From Ctena decussata (Eukaryota > Mollusca > Bivalvia > Lucinida > Lucinidae): a stretch of DNA of 64,000 bases. This document shows positions 34,574-45,183 of the stretch, piece by piece. Both the position numbers and the translations under genes were made by a program. The notes below the pieces were generated by a model. It was not told where the DNA came from, ran no database searches, and worked only from the letters and a program-made list of their open reading frames with translations. The stretch's first letter is position 1, and each line of letters starts with the position of its first letter. The stretch is from NCBI GenBank assembly GCA_963989385.1, contig OZ022501.1, positions 22,220,102 through 22,284,101 of the forward strand, in the 5' to 3' direction.

Positions 34574-35037
34574 TGTAAATATTCTCTCAGCTGACCAGTT
34601 ATTATGGTAACAAAACCTACTTCCTTGTAAATTACATCTAATATTATAGCAATTGTCATCATAATATGCCAGTCACATTCATTATTATGACATCAGCATC
34701 CAGTGACATGGAAAGCTAATGTAATATAATGCTATCCGAACCAAGTATTATGACACCAGCATCCTATGTCCTATAACGTCAATATATTAAAATGTTTTAC
34801 CGGCCAAATATTATGACGCCTGCACAAAGTATTATGACACCAGAATCCGTCGTCTTGTAAAGTGGGTCTAATGAAATGTTGTTCACGTCAAATATTATTG
34901 TTATTGCAGCCAGCAATTTGTAATTATGCACCTTAAGACAGCTGTAGCTTTCCATAGAAATCAGTTTTGGGAAGTGTCCTGGTAATAAACCAAGTACCTC
35001 AGGCAAACGCCATTAGCACGGGGTAACTCCTTTATAC

Positions 35038-35369
35038 GATATTGAGATCGGCTTCATAAGACCTGAGATATATATTTATTCTGTTTCCAGATAATTTGGG
35101 TCAAAGATAATTTTCTTTTGAAACACATGACATTTTCCGTTATAAGCACGTGATGATGACATACGTTGTTCATCCTGTATGTCTAAAAACCCAAAATCTA
35201 TATGTTAATAATGCATGGCTTCGGGTATTTGCTTAGACAAGCATCAAGACCATTAACCACCCTTAAATAAATAGCAGCCGATTCGAAAATGAGCTGATTC
35301 AAAAAAATCATCATTGCGAATCAGTTATGTGTTGAAGTTTAGAATCCAGTGGCAATTGTAAGAGTATGT
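35038..35369. other. Unassigned spacer
   Basis: No recognisable feature. Confidence 0.4.
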
Positions 35370-35599
35370 GACCGGCGACACGAGAAAACCAACAAAGTGG
35401 TTGTGCGCATAGCGCAGACTCAGATCAGCCTGGGCATCCGCCCAGTCTGATGAGTCTTGGCAGTGCGCTTTAAGGGCAGTTAAGGGTCTAAGCTACCTCC
35501 GTCGGACAGCGAAGACTGATCAGACTGAGTGAATGCCAATGTTGATCTGAGTCTGCGCTGGGCGCACAACACTTTGTTTGTTTTCTCATGTCGCCGCTC
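35370..35599. mobile_element. Palindromic MITE M1, copy 5
   Basis: Left end GACCGGCGACACGAGAAAAC, right end TTTTCTCATGTCGCCGCTC. The compensating G in CGGCGAC/GTCGCCG keeps the ends paired although both differ from the other copies. 230 bp. Confidence 0.94.
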
Positions 35600-36901
35600 A
35601 TATGTTGTTTTACACGTGTGAACATTACTTCAATTTTGTTACATTTAAGAAGAGTAACGTGTTTAATTGAGAAGCTTTCTGTGGTCAGTTTGCCACTAGG
35701 TAAAGCTTAAACAGACCTGGTCTTCTATAAAACCTTTCTGTATTCTTTGAACCGTGGCTGTATATCTGGTCATGACGTGAACATGTGTTTTCACTTTATT
35801 ATTTGACCATGGCATATCTTAATTTTCATATAAAAATGCTATTTTCTATAGTCACAACACTTTAACCGGTGACACGAGTTTCAACTCCGTAAATGTTGGC
35901 CTACCTATAGCCTCACCGTCCAAGATATGCCCTAGCAATGTTTGCCTTTTATTCTTTCTGAGGCCTTTTACTGTTTTGGGGGAATTTCCACTATACATAT
36001 CTAGAAAATATCCAAACTAAGCAAAACCTACCTTGCCGTTTGACAACGTCCAGCTTTTAAAACTTTTTAATCGAAAATAACGGTACTAGTGTCAGTCGCT
36101 CACACGAGACTTGTGACATTTACTAACTTGTAACAGACTCACCGTTTGCACGAGACAAGAGATTACCATAATGATTATTAAATTCTTATCTATTTTGTAT
36201 GTAGTAAAGACTGCACTTAGTTTAATCTAAAACAATAAATGCGAACGTATATTTTTATATGATTTTCTGATGCCATTTGGGAATCTCCGTCGAAAAACGG
36301 CCGTACTTCTACCTCACCTTTACGCTTTGGGCTTAAAGATTGTACTGCGTGATAAAGCTTTCATAAACTTATCAGCCGTGTCGTGAGAAAACGTCCTGAA
36401 TGTACAGGCCTTGGCTGCCATGTACATACCGTTTTACCTGTTAAGCACTCAGTGCCGCAGGGAATGGGTCCTGTCCGAGCCCTGTCTTCACCACCTTAAA
36501 AGGAACTCGTCTATATGACTCATGTAAACAGTTTAAGTAGCTTTGGTTCAGCTGTGGCAGAGCTGTGAATTTACCCAGAAATGGCCAGAATCACAGAACA
36601 TAGGGTTTTCGGAGCACGAACAGTAGAAGACTCAAACCCTATCATGTACTGTGTCTACTAAATGAACAAAGAGGAATCGGAACAGAAACCACATATTGGA
36701 CGTGCAGTAGAAAAATTGCTTGTGTTCCGAACCGCTTATAGGTCTAAATACATCATAAAATACAAGCTAGAGTTCGAGGCGCATAATGAATGAACAAAAC
36801 AGTCTTCATTTTATAAACGCATTTTGTGGTATATCCTTGGCAAATTGTAAAAAAGGAAAGAACGAAACTACATACATGAATTTTACTGATGATACATAAT
36901 T
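35600..36901. other. Unassigned stretch
   Basis: About 1.3 kb of apparently unique DNA without a recognised gene, repeat or RNA. Confidence 0.4.
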
Positions 36902-37137
36902 GAGCCGCGACACGAGAAAACCAACAAAGTGATTGTGCGCCCAGTGCAGACTCAGATCAGCCTGGACGACCACCCAGTTTGATCAGACTCTTCGTTAAAA
37001 GCTCAAAGGATAGCTAAGGGTCTAAGCTACCTCCATGCGGACAGCGAAGACTCTGATCAGAATGGGCGGATGCCCAGGCTGATCTGAGTCTGCGCTGGGC
37101 GCACAACCACATTGTTGGTTTTCTCGTGTCGCGGCTC
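36902..37137. mobile_element. Palindromic MITE M1, copy 6
   Basis: Perfect-looking ends (GAGCCGCGACACGAGAAAAC and inverse) with TAAT/ATAT flanks. 236 bp, arms highly similar. Confidence 0.96.
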
Positions 37138-38520
37138 ATATATAATTGTGTTCTTCACGCGCTTCATGTACCAGGCAGTATTATATTATTTTCAGGCAGT
37201 TCGTCTAGGACATTAGTGCTGAATACCAAATGTCATTTTCTAACAGTAATAATAGGTTCCCTTTAAGCTCAAACAAGTTCAGGATATGCTTAAATATAAC
37301 TGTGTATTCAAATTCATATTTTCTTTGTTCTGTGTTGACGTTTTCTATACAATGTTGCCAAAATAGGTAGAGTGACGTGTAAGTGGCTTGTAAGAGACTT
37401 ATAAGTCTGTTTCATTTAAGTCGCTGACAAATGAGATACTAATTAGTCTGTCATATATTAAGCGCTTACATATCTATGGGAAACTTATATGTGGGACATA
37501 TAAAGGGGCATTTAAAATATCCATAGTCCTATTAGTGGTAAAAACGTATCAACACAAATCATTACGGAAGTCCTTTCAAACTTCACGTTTGGTGATAATG
37601 TGCGGAAGGATCAGTAGCCGAAATTCGCACCCGTTTAAGGCAACGCAAAAATGGCAAGCATGTGGGTTTTGTGTAGGGTCTTTCTCATCCTTTTTACGCG
37701 CATATCTCTTGTTTAACCTATTGACTGTGTGAAAGATGCGATTAATCTTAGCATGCGCCAGTAACGTTTAAACGTTATAATTCGGTCCAATGTGCAATGG
37801 TTTATGTGTGTTTCAGTTGAACGGAGAATCAAACCCGAGATAAACAATAGGCTCAACTTAACGACCACAGTTGAATTTAACTGTGAAGTTCCTTCACTGA
37901 GATGAGACGTTACTCTGAGATAATAATGACGTTGGTCTAAGACTTTTGGCTATGCTCAGTAGCCGGAAAGAATTTTCTTTCAGAATTGTTTTCGTTAGCA
38001 TACTGGAACATACCCAACAGTCATGCACTCGAAAGGGATTCAAGAAATATCGATTAGAAACAAGGTTTTGAGACGATAACGTAAAATCAAGGGAAACGTC
38101 AAATATTAAAAGCTTGAAAACCTCACACTCGTAGCATATTCAAATATTTTAAAGTGTTTTCCTTTATTTTAACAGCAAAACGGCGCGTCATTATGATTTT
38201 GGCTTTTGCACATGATCAAAAATGTTTTTTACCCATAATGGTCTTAAAAACTGACGTCACAGTAGTAGGCACGCTACAAATGATTTTTCGTAAATTTTTA
38301 CCTGGCAAACTATCTCGGGCGATCGGTGCTTGTATCTTGATGCAATAAAGTGACTTTAAAAGCCTTATATGGAGGACCTGGCATATACAAAATAATTGCT
38401 GTGTTTATTTTGCATAGTATATAAAGATTTCAGTTCTGATTCTGTGGCCACACTCATAAAGACATTGGTCAAGTCTTTTCAAGGTGGTAACGCATGCAAG
38501 GTCGTCTAGGTTGTACTTAA
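37138..38520. other. Unassigned stretch
   Basis: No recognised gene. Around 37380-37500 the motifs GTAAG, CTTATAAG and CATATAA recur in both orientations (decayed palindromes). The rest is unassigned. Confidence 0.4.
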
Positions 38521-39558
38521 AGTCTTTTCAAACAGGGCCTATCGGAGCCAGAATTTAATGGTTACTTCGTCTATATCTTGAAAAAAAAAAAAAAAAAAAA
38601 GAAGAAAGAAACAAGAGGGCAATGAGACCCTGAATCGCTCACCTGCGTAAAAAGATCAATAGGCAACTAGGATCATCATTAGAACAAAGTAAAACGATAT
38701 GCAATGATCAGGAATTAATGCAATCAAATCCTACATTCCGCTCTTAAAACCAATAGAGAAAGAAGCACATACACACAGAAATTGACACAAGTTTACGAAA
38801 GCCACGCACAGTAAACCGGATGAGCAGCTCTTTCCCAAACAGATGGTCATTCAGCTACCCCAGCTACAGCATCAACATCTATTTTTACTTATTATTTAAT
38901 TACAAAACGAAACAAAACAGAAGACAGATTGGGCAGCAATACAGGTGACCAAACCGCCAGAGACGATAGACAAGCGGACATAACACAATATAACATCAAG
39001 GAACCACAAAAGAAGTACCGCCTTGGAACGGCAGCAAAAGATTACTGGGGAGCTTAAACCAGTTTTACTGGGCCCAAACCTCGCCCTCTGCTTCTGCAGT
39101 GGTTTGAAACATTGAGTTAGCTGTTTGGTCCGCATGAAGGTTTCCTAACTCATCAATGAATCATCACCGGAAACAAACAAATCACGGATAAGGCCTATGA
39201 TGAATCAGAGATGAGGACTCAACGGAAAGAACGTATTGCGACACCAGGAGACCCCTGGGAAGTCAGACAGTACCACTGAAATACCGGAGCAAAAGAAAAC
39301 TATCGGTTGAACCCCGAATAACCAAGCAACAGACAAGGCAAACTCCGGCCTCAACCAACTAAATTAAGTAGCTTTATGTCTAGCCCATTACAGAGTCTTA
39401 TGCCTGACTAACCGGCGTGCAATTAAAGAGGGAAGCAAAGGTTTTAACCATAACTGATAACTGGGTTAATCACTAAACATGCAGACTTACTTACATGTTT
39501 TGAATATATAGACTGAGTCACCATAAAATTCTGGTTTCGATAGGCCCTGTTGCAAAAG
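38521..39558. mobile_element. ~1.04-kb region bounded by 57-bp inverted repeats
   Basis: CTTTTCAAACAGGGCCTATC and TCTGGCTCCGATAGG-type sequence at 38523-38580 are inverted at 39502-39558 (ATTCTGGTTTCGATAGGCCC then TGTTGCAAAAG). Enclosed are an A-rich run (38580-38612), the start of a pearl-like element and an R1 copy. Confidence 0.75.
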
Positions 39559-40113
39559 ACTTTTTTTTTTTATCCGACATTGAATTTAGAAACCAATTCA
39601 TAGTGTCAGCGAAAGAATTTTGACAAATCTGATAGTTTAAACTGTCAAAATATGAGAGACACTGGGTAAGGCTCAAAATGGCCTTGACATCCATTGCTAA
39701 AATGTGTAAGTACTCAGTTACGTATTTGACTGTATTTATTAAATTTTGCACCAAAATTTTCTACTAGTTCCATTAACTCATATATAACCATTTTCCATAT
39801 AAACGCACCAGACATACCAAGTTTCAAGGCCATCGGCCCATTGGTCCTGGAGAAGACTTTTTAAGGTTTTTAGCATATATGGGCATGACGGCCATGGTGG
39901 TCATGTGACCAGGACCATTTGAACAACTGTTCGTTTCCATGATACCTAGATGCTACATATGCAATTTGGTTACAATCGGGTCAGTAGTTTCAGAGGAGTT
40001 GTTTGAAATTGTTGACGGACAACTGACGGACGGAAGGACGATCGACGACGACGGACAACGGAGACTGCCTATCTTATAAGCGCCCCCGGAGCCTTCGGCT
40101 CAGGTGAGCTAAA
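38608..40113 (+). mobile_element. Pearl-like element, interrupted (sister of 20-22 kb)
   Basis: The start AACAAGAGGGCAATGAGACC then CGCTCACCTGCG and the end (AGTTTCAAGGCCATCGGCCC, TGACCAGGACCATTTGAACA, ACGGACGGAAGGACG, GCGCCCCCGGAGCC, GGCTCAGGTGAGC) match the 20.0-22.0 kb element. Only about one unit remains (39600-40010). An R1 copy at 38684-39482 interrupts it. Confidence 0.82.
38684..39482 (+). mobile_element. Dispersed repeat R1, reference copy
   Basis: ~800 bp. The 5' side reads CAATGATCAGGAATTAATGC and AATCAAATCCTACATTCCGC. The middle has AGCAGCTCTTTCCCAAACAG, GAAGTACCGCCTTGGAACGG and AAGATTACTGGGGAGC. The 3' side has GAAACAAACAAATCACGGAT, AGGAGACCCCTGGGAAGTC and AAAGAGGGAAGCAAAGG. No ORF of note. 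Used to define the family. Ends are not exact. Confidence 0.8.
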
Positions 40114-40216
40114 AAGTGTAATTAGGGCTTATTTTTCTGTTGAGTAAGGAAACGTTATCATACGTTACAAACGTATTAGATGTAACGTAAATGTAATGTA
40201 TCCCCCGATAATCAAA

Positions 40217-40313
40217 TGAAATGAACATAGACATTTTTTGTAACTAGAAGAGAAGCTTTGGTTTGCAAACCAAAGCTTCTCTTCTAGTTACAAAAATATC
40301 TATGTTCATTTCA
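40217..40313. repeat. 97-bp near-perfect hairpin
   Basis: TGAAATGAACATAGACATTT, then GTAACTAGAAGAGAAGCTTTGG on the left, mirror-paired on the right with one base-length difference and one mismatch. The centre is GTTTGCAAAC, with no loop to speak of. Such perfection suggests a young foldback. Confidence 0.95.
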
Positions 40314-40384
40314 CTACTATTGTAGGCTGGAAGCAATGTATTTTGCTTAAAATTCTATTGAATAAGATTTGTTTAACATCCTCC

Positions 40385-40510
40385 AGGTGTCGCAGTGGTG
40401 TTATTTCTTTCGAGTCCCCATCTCTGATTCGTCATATACATGTATCTTATCCGTGATTTGTTTCTTCCCTGTGATGACTCATTGATGGGTTAAGAAACCT
40501 TCATGAGAGG
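40385..40510 (-). mobile_element. Repeat R1, 3' fragment (minus)
   Basis: ATCCGTGATTTGTTTCTTCC and TGATGGGTTAAGAAACCTTC match the R1 block at 39120-39190 in reverse. Confidence 0.7.
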
Positions 40511-40924
40511 ACAGGCGGAGCCATTGCCTTCGCGGGCAAGCCACCGAGGAGATAATTGCTAGGTTTCTAGATAAAACCTATTAAACAAAACCTGTGAACG
40601 TAGCATCATTTGGCATGTCTTCCTACAAGTCAACGGCCAGGATAGAATTCGAAGCTGAGTCACGTGTTATCGATAAGACCCAAGCTAGCCCTGATCAGCA
40701 TGGTTGACAGCTAGATTATGGGGGTCATTGTAGGTAAGGGATAGGCATATAGGCAGTAGGCAAGTCAATGACTTGTTGGGAGGAAATAAGATGCTACCAC
40801 CTCCATGAGTATCCAAACCCGATTGGTCAATAAGGGATGGTGTTATACAGCATCACAGTGCAAAATTATTCCCGTAAGAAGTCAACGGTCACGGCAGAAT
40901 TATTCTTAAGATCAACAGCCATGT
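40511..40924. other. Unassigned stretch
   Basis: No recognisable feature. Confidence 0.4.
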
Positions 40925-41160
40925 GAGCCACGACACAAGAAAACCAACAATGTGGTTGTGCATCTAGTGCAGACTCAGATAAGCCTGGGCATCTGCCCGA
41001 TCTGATCAGACTCTCCGCTTGGCGCTCAAAGGGTAGCTAAGGGTGTAAGCTACCTTCATGCGGACAGCAAAGCATCTGATCAGACTGGGCGGATGCCCAG
41101 GCTAATCTGAGGCTGCGCTGGGCGCACAACCTCATTGTTGGTTTTCCCGTGTTGCGGCTC
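40925..41160. mobile_element. Palindromic MITE M1, copy 7
   Basis: Ends GAGCCACGACACAAGAAAAC and GTTTTCCCGTGTTGCGGCTC; 236 bp. CpG-type substitutions in both ends. Confidence 0.95.
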
Positions 41161-41268
41161 AATTGTGTTTGTGCCGAACGTGAGCCAAATTTCGGCTGTG
41201 GTCCACATATACAGCCTGAAGAGGGATGGGCTTCGGCAGCCTGAACTTTTTCCGAAAAATACCATGAA

Positions 41269-41446
41269 TTGGTTGGTTGTTTTGGGTTAAACGGCCCTTT
41301 GATCTATGTCAAGCCGTCTCCCAGAGACAAAGGGAGAAAGAAAAGAAGTATGCTATGGGAGAGAAAAACTATCCACCTGCGCCTACTGAAGGCACAATAG
41401 GCCATTGCCCTGCTAGTATTCATATTAGTAGGGTGCCCCGGCACTG
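41269..41446 (-). mobile_element. Dispersed repeat R3, copy 2
   Basis: TTGGTTGGTTGTTTTGGGTT, AACGGCCC, CAAGCCGTCTCCCAGAGACA and GTAGGGTGCCCCGGCACTG are the reverse of R3 copy 1 at 24755. Confidence 0.75.
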
Positions 41447-41611
41447 AAAGTTACTCGAATCTATTTGGTACGTTGGATTAAATAAAATTCGGATACACAT
41501 TATTTCTTATTTGCTGCTTTGTTACTTACATTCGGGAAGAGATTGCTAGTTGCTTCGAGTTGCCTTTCGTTACATTTTGAAATAATTACTAACTGATTAT
41601 TTATTAAATTG

Positions 41612-42049
41612 TGTCGCTACACGACAAAACCAACAAAGTGGCATGTGCTTCCAGCAAAGACTCAGATCAGCCTGGGTATCCGCCCAGTCTGATCAGATGG
41701 ATGGATGGGTGACGCGATATTACGTCCTTTTTACCATTATTTCAGTCATAATATCAGGACGTTGTATGGGTGATAATGAAGCCTGTGTCCAGTGGAACCC
41801 CATCTACAGCCTACAGCGGGGTTCAAATCCGTGACCGCTAGATCAGCAGGCCAGCGCTTAACCTATTGAGCTACCGAGGCTCTTCCCAGTCTGATCAAAG
41901 CCCTCATTGTCTGCATGGAGCTAGCTTAGACCCTTAGGTACTCTTTTAGAGCACAGCGAAGAATTGATCAAACTGGACGGATGCCCATGCTGATCTGTGT
42001 CTTCGCTTGGCGCACATCCCACTTTGTTAATTTTTTCGTGTCGCGGCTC
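41612..42049. mobile_element. Palindromic MITE M1, copy 8, carrying a nested SINE
   Basis: Left end TGTCGCTACACGACAAAAC, right end TTTTTTCGTGTCGCGGCTC. Removing the SINE at 41697-41884 and one TSD copy restores a normal ~237-bp M1 element. The outermost left bases are degraded. Confidence 0.92.
41697..41884 (-). mobile_element. Full-length SINE S1 with 13-bp TSD
   Basis: CCCAGTCTGATCA occurs at 41683-41695 and 41885-41897, and the normal M1 sequence has it once. On the minus strand the 188-bp insert starts with GAGCCTCGGTAGCTCAATAG (A-box), has CACGGATTTGAACCCCGC (B-box), then body CCTGATATTATGACTG and tail TAAAAAGGACGTAATATCGC plus CATCCATCC. This defines both ends of the S1 family. Confidence 0.94.
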
Positions 42050-42088
42050 AGTAAGTTTACTTTTCCTCTCAGTTGCGATGATAGCCTG

Positions 42089-42174
42089 CCCAGCAGGCAC
42101 ATGACGTCAACATGACGTCACACTGACGTCGATGCAAAGAGCTGACGTCGCATCGACGTCATGTGCCTGCTAGG
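42089..42174. mobile_element. 86-bp palindromic element with five GACGTC sites
   Basis: The ends CCCAGCAGGCACATGACGTC and GACGTCATGTGCCTGCTAGG are inverted repeats. Five GACGTC hexamers lie in 86 bp; TGACGTCA is the canonical CREB/ATF octamer. The sequence is too short for any gene. Similar ends occur at about 15032-15107. Confidence 0.88.
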
Positions 42175-42670
42175 AGTGATATATGGAACTGTCAATTCCT
42201 GAGCATGTTCAGTAATCAGAAATCAACTACCATAACAATTCTGTCCATTAGAACAGAAGGGGTCTGGACAAGCAGTACATACCAAGATCAGACTGTTTCT
42301 AAAAGGGGCTACTCTGCTACATTTTAATTTCAGTGCCATTTGTCGTTTACGGTATTAGATGTTTAAAGGATACGTCTAATATGTCATGTTGTGTACATTT
42401 AAGTAGTTACATTGTTCTGAGGAAATGGACTCTATAAGCGATATTCCAAGCCTTGTGTATCACTGATCAACTCTTCGGAAGCGGCGATTGGACCATTTTT
42501 GTAGCAAATAGTGTCTTATAAACGTCTCAGAAGCTTTTCGGGCCTCCTGACTCTGACTTTCTGTGCCAGGTGGTATTCCACGGACAATTTACCAGTTTGA
42601 TGAAACTTTTTCATCATGAACCATTGTCTGGAGAATCTGGAATAAGATCCATGAGTTAAACTTGCAGACT
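42175..42670. other. Unassigned stretch
   Basis: No recognised gene or repeat. A 67-codon minus frame has no domain. Confidence 0.4.
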
Positions 42671-43882
42671 TTCCCATATGAAAAAGAATTGATCCAAAAC
42701 ACAACCAATGCACTATCAAGGTGCTATCAAATCACTTTTTTGCAACTTGGTGAAGTGCCTTGGTCTGAAACACTAACCAAAACACTACCAAGTTTCTTTT
42801 GGAAAAAGTACATTAATGGTGTCTTGGTCCACTTTGTTTATGGAGTAGTAATTTGATGGTGCATTGGTGAACTTTGATGAATGCCACAGTGTCTTTATAA
42901 TGTCTTGGTTTACTTATACCTGGATCCTGCAGTTTTTTAATGGCCCAGCAGCCAAACTTAGTGTCTTGGTAATATCTTGGATTTGAAAATTTCTGACCAA
43001 TAGAAAATCAGATTTGGCAGCCACATGTAATGACTCATTTCCTGTGTTCAAATATTGGAGGGAGTGTTTGAATGTGTTTCTTCTGTTACAGTTAGTTATT
43101 TTAGTTCAAATGTTTAATCACGAAAATGTTGTAAAGGAGCTTGTTCAAAAGCAGTGTAAGTAGTTTAAACATAATTTTAGAATAAGTTAATTTGCATTTT
43201 CATGTTGTTCCATGTGTTTATGCAACTGCAGCAATATAAAAATTAGTTTCGTCTGATCATGCTTACCTGAACATTTAATTCATATATAGAAAAAAATCAT
43301 GCAGCATTGGAATCACTGGAGTGTGTGATATCAAGCAACAAACTGACTTAATTCAGTTTGTTTAAGCAATTTGGAAAGTGCTTTATTGACATATAAAACT
43401 CTTAGTTTGGCCTGAGAAGCATACGCTCATCAGCATATAAAACAGTTAAGCAACTAAATATTTACAGAGAACAGTCTTATGTATTCACTACAAGCTGTTT
43501 TCATTGTATGTTGAGATGCAATTGTTTAAAATTAAGGGTATTGAATAAAAGGTAGGGCATTACTGTAGTTGACACGGTTTAAAGGCATATGCTTGTGTAA
43601 TTGAATACTGACCTGACCTTCTATTCCCCTTCGAAATTGCTAGTGTCTTGATAGTGTTTTGATCAAAGTGTATTGATAGTGTTTTGGTCAAAGTGTCTTG
43701 ATGGTGTTTTGGTCAAAATGCCTTGATGGTGTTTTGGTCAAAGTGTCTTGATGGTGTCTTCGTTAGTGTCTTGGTAGCTCATTTGCATGTGAAATTTTGC
43801 ACTATCAATGCACCATCAAAACACAATGTTTTCATAGTATCTTGGTTGAGTGTTTTGGTCCCTTCTTTTTTTCATATGGGTT
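42671..43882. mobile_element. 1.2-kb element with CCCATATGAAAAA ends
   Basis: TTTCCCATATGAAAAAGAA at the left pairs with TCTTTTTTTCATATGGG at the right. Next inward, CCAAAACACAACCAATGCAC (left) matches the reverse of AGTATCTTGGTTGAGTGTTTTGG (right). CACTATCAAGG and CACTATCAATGCACC motifs recur inside. No long ORF. Confidence 0.75.
43636..43775 (+). repeat. ~25-bp minisatellite
   Basis: About five tandem copies of GTGTCTTGATGGTGTTTTGG then TCAAA, with 1-3 changes each. Related words (AGTGTCTTGGTAATATCTTGG, AATGTCTTGGT) are scattered at 42820-42975, so the unit expanded from element-internal sequence. Confidence 0.92.
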
Positions 43883-44247
43883 CTTGAAACGTACTGGTTA
43901 ATCGGTGTAAATGATTCGCTATACTTTTAATTGCAAGGGAGACAGTCACTTCTGAGAAACATGTACATTTTTCAACGAATAAATGCTGGATTTTTTTTTT
44001 CGTTTTTCACATTCTTAGCTTATGTCCTCTTTTTTCATTCATTTAACATTATCTACATATAACGAATCTTTTCTCGTGATCGGCACTTATGGTAAAGAAA
44101 TAACTCAGTTTTACAAACAGGCATGTAAAAAGTTAGCCGAATGCACACTGAATTACCTTAGCTTTGAAGTAGTCTAAAATTGACGTGTGAATGCAGCTGA
44201 AAGCTTTTGTTGTTCATTCTGCCCTTCTTTTACCGGAAAATATAATT
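43883..44247. other. Unassigned stretch
   Basis: No recognisable feature. Confidence 0.4.
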
Positions 44248-44469
44248 GAGCCGCGACACGAGAAAACCAACAATGTAGTTATGCGCCCAACGCAGACTCA
44301 GACCAGCCTGGGATTCCCATAGGTCGCTAAGCGCTTAAAGGGTAGCTATGGGTCTTAGCTACCTCCATGCGAACTGCGAAGATTCTGATCAGACTGGGCG
44401 GATGCCCAGGCTGATCTGAGTCTGCGCTGGGCGCACAACCACATTGTTGGTTTTGTCATGTCGCGGCTC
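44248..44469. mobile_element. Palindromic MITE M1, copy 9
   Basis: Ends GAGCCGCGACACGAGAAAAC and GTTTTGTCATGTCGCGGCTC. 222 bp; the left arm lacks part of the GCATCCGCCCAGTCTGATCA module. Confidence 0.95.
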
Positions 44470-44728
44470 ATATCCGTGAAGCTGTTATTTACGCTAGAAG
44501 TCCACAGTACATACCTTGAATCAATTGTAAGTTTTGTTAAGGTGAGAAGTGCAGGGCAATTAAGGCACTGTAGAATAAACGTTTGTGCGCTTAGGTCTTA
44601 TAATTGCATAGCAAGTTTAGCATAATTTCCACACATAACCATTTTGTTTTTCATGAAAGCGATAAATACATAGTAAAAGTATGTGTATAAAGTAACGTTT
44701 GTCACTCCTGAATGGTTACACCTCATTT

Positions 44729-44964
44729 GAGCCGCGACACGACAAAACCAACAATGTGGTTGTGCGCCCGGCGCAGACTCAGATCAGCCTGGGCATCCGC
44801 CCAGTCTGATCAGAGTCTTCGCTGTTCCCATGAAGGTAGCTTAGACCCTCAGCTACCATTTAAGCGCAGAGCGGAAACTCTGATCAGACTGGGCGGATGC
44901 CCAGGCTGATCTGAGCCTGTGCTAGGCGCAAAACCACATTATTGGTTTTCTCGTGTCGCGACTC
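44729..44964. mobile_element. Palindromic MITE M1, copy 10
   Basis: Ends GAGCCGCGACACGACAAAAC and TTTTCTCGTGTCGCGACTC, 236 bp. Lies only 259 bp from copy 9. Confidence 0.95.
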
Positions 44965-45183
44965 ATTATTGTCTGTTTCGCGCCTGCGACTAGCAAAAGC
45001 GATGCACAGACATTATTAATCGTGTTGTCGTCTGCGGCGTAAGCTTTGCGTCGAGTTTTTCGGTTAAGCTCTGTTTCGTGACAGTGAGCAGACAGACAAG
45101 ATACCACATTGTGCGGAATCAATTATTGTGACTACCTATCCTAATGACGAAGCTCTTTCAAAAAGCTCTTCTTTTTAAGGAAA

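Larger units (their letters stand above)
31319..35037. mobile_element. ~3.7-kb foldback structure with pentamer core
   Basis: Mirrored landmarks run from both ends inward. GTTACCCCGCCCAATG (31331) pairs with CATTAGCACGGGGTAAC (35010). CTATGGAAAGCC..GGCTGTCTTAAGGT (31426) pairs with ACCTTAAGACAGCTG..GCTTTCCATAG (34930-34956). ATAATATTTGGTCGGAAAAG (31590) pairs with TTTTACCGGCCAAATATTAT (34793). A ~100-bp stretch at 32533-32645 (ACTCGGCATTCAAA, AACAATTAAACATAGAGTCC) pairs with 33795-33910. The core is GGGTA pentamers on the left and CCCTA on the right. Spacer lengths differ between arms, so only parts are well paired. Confidence 0.75.
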
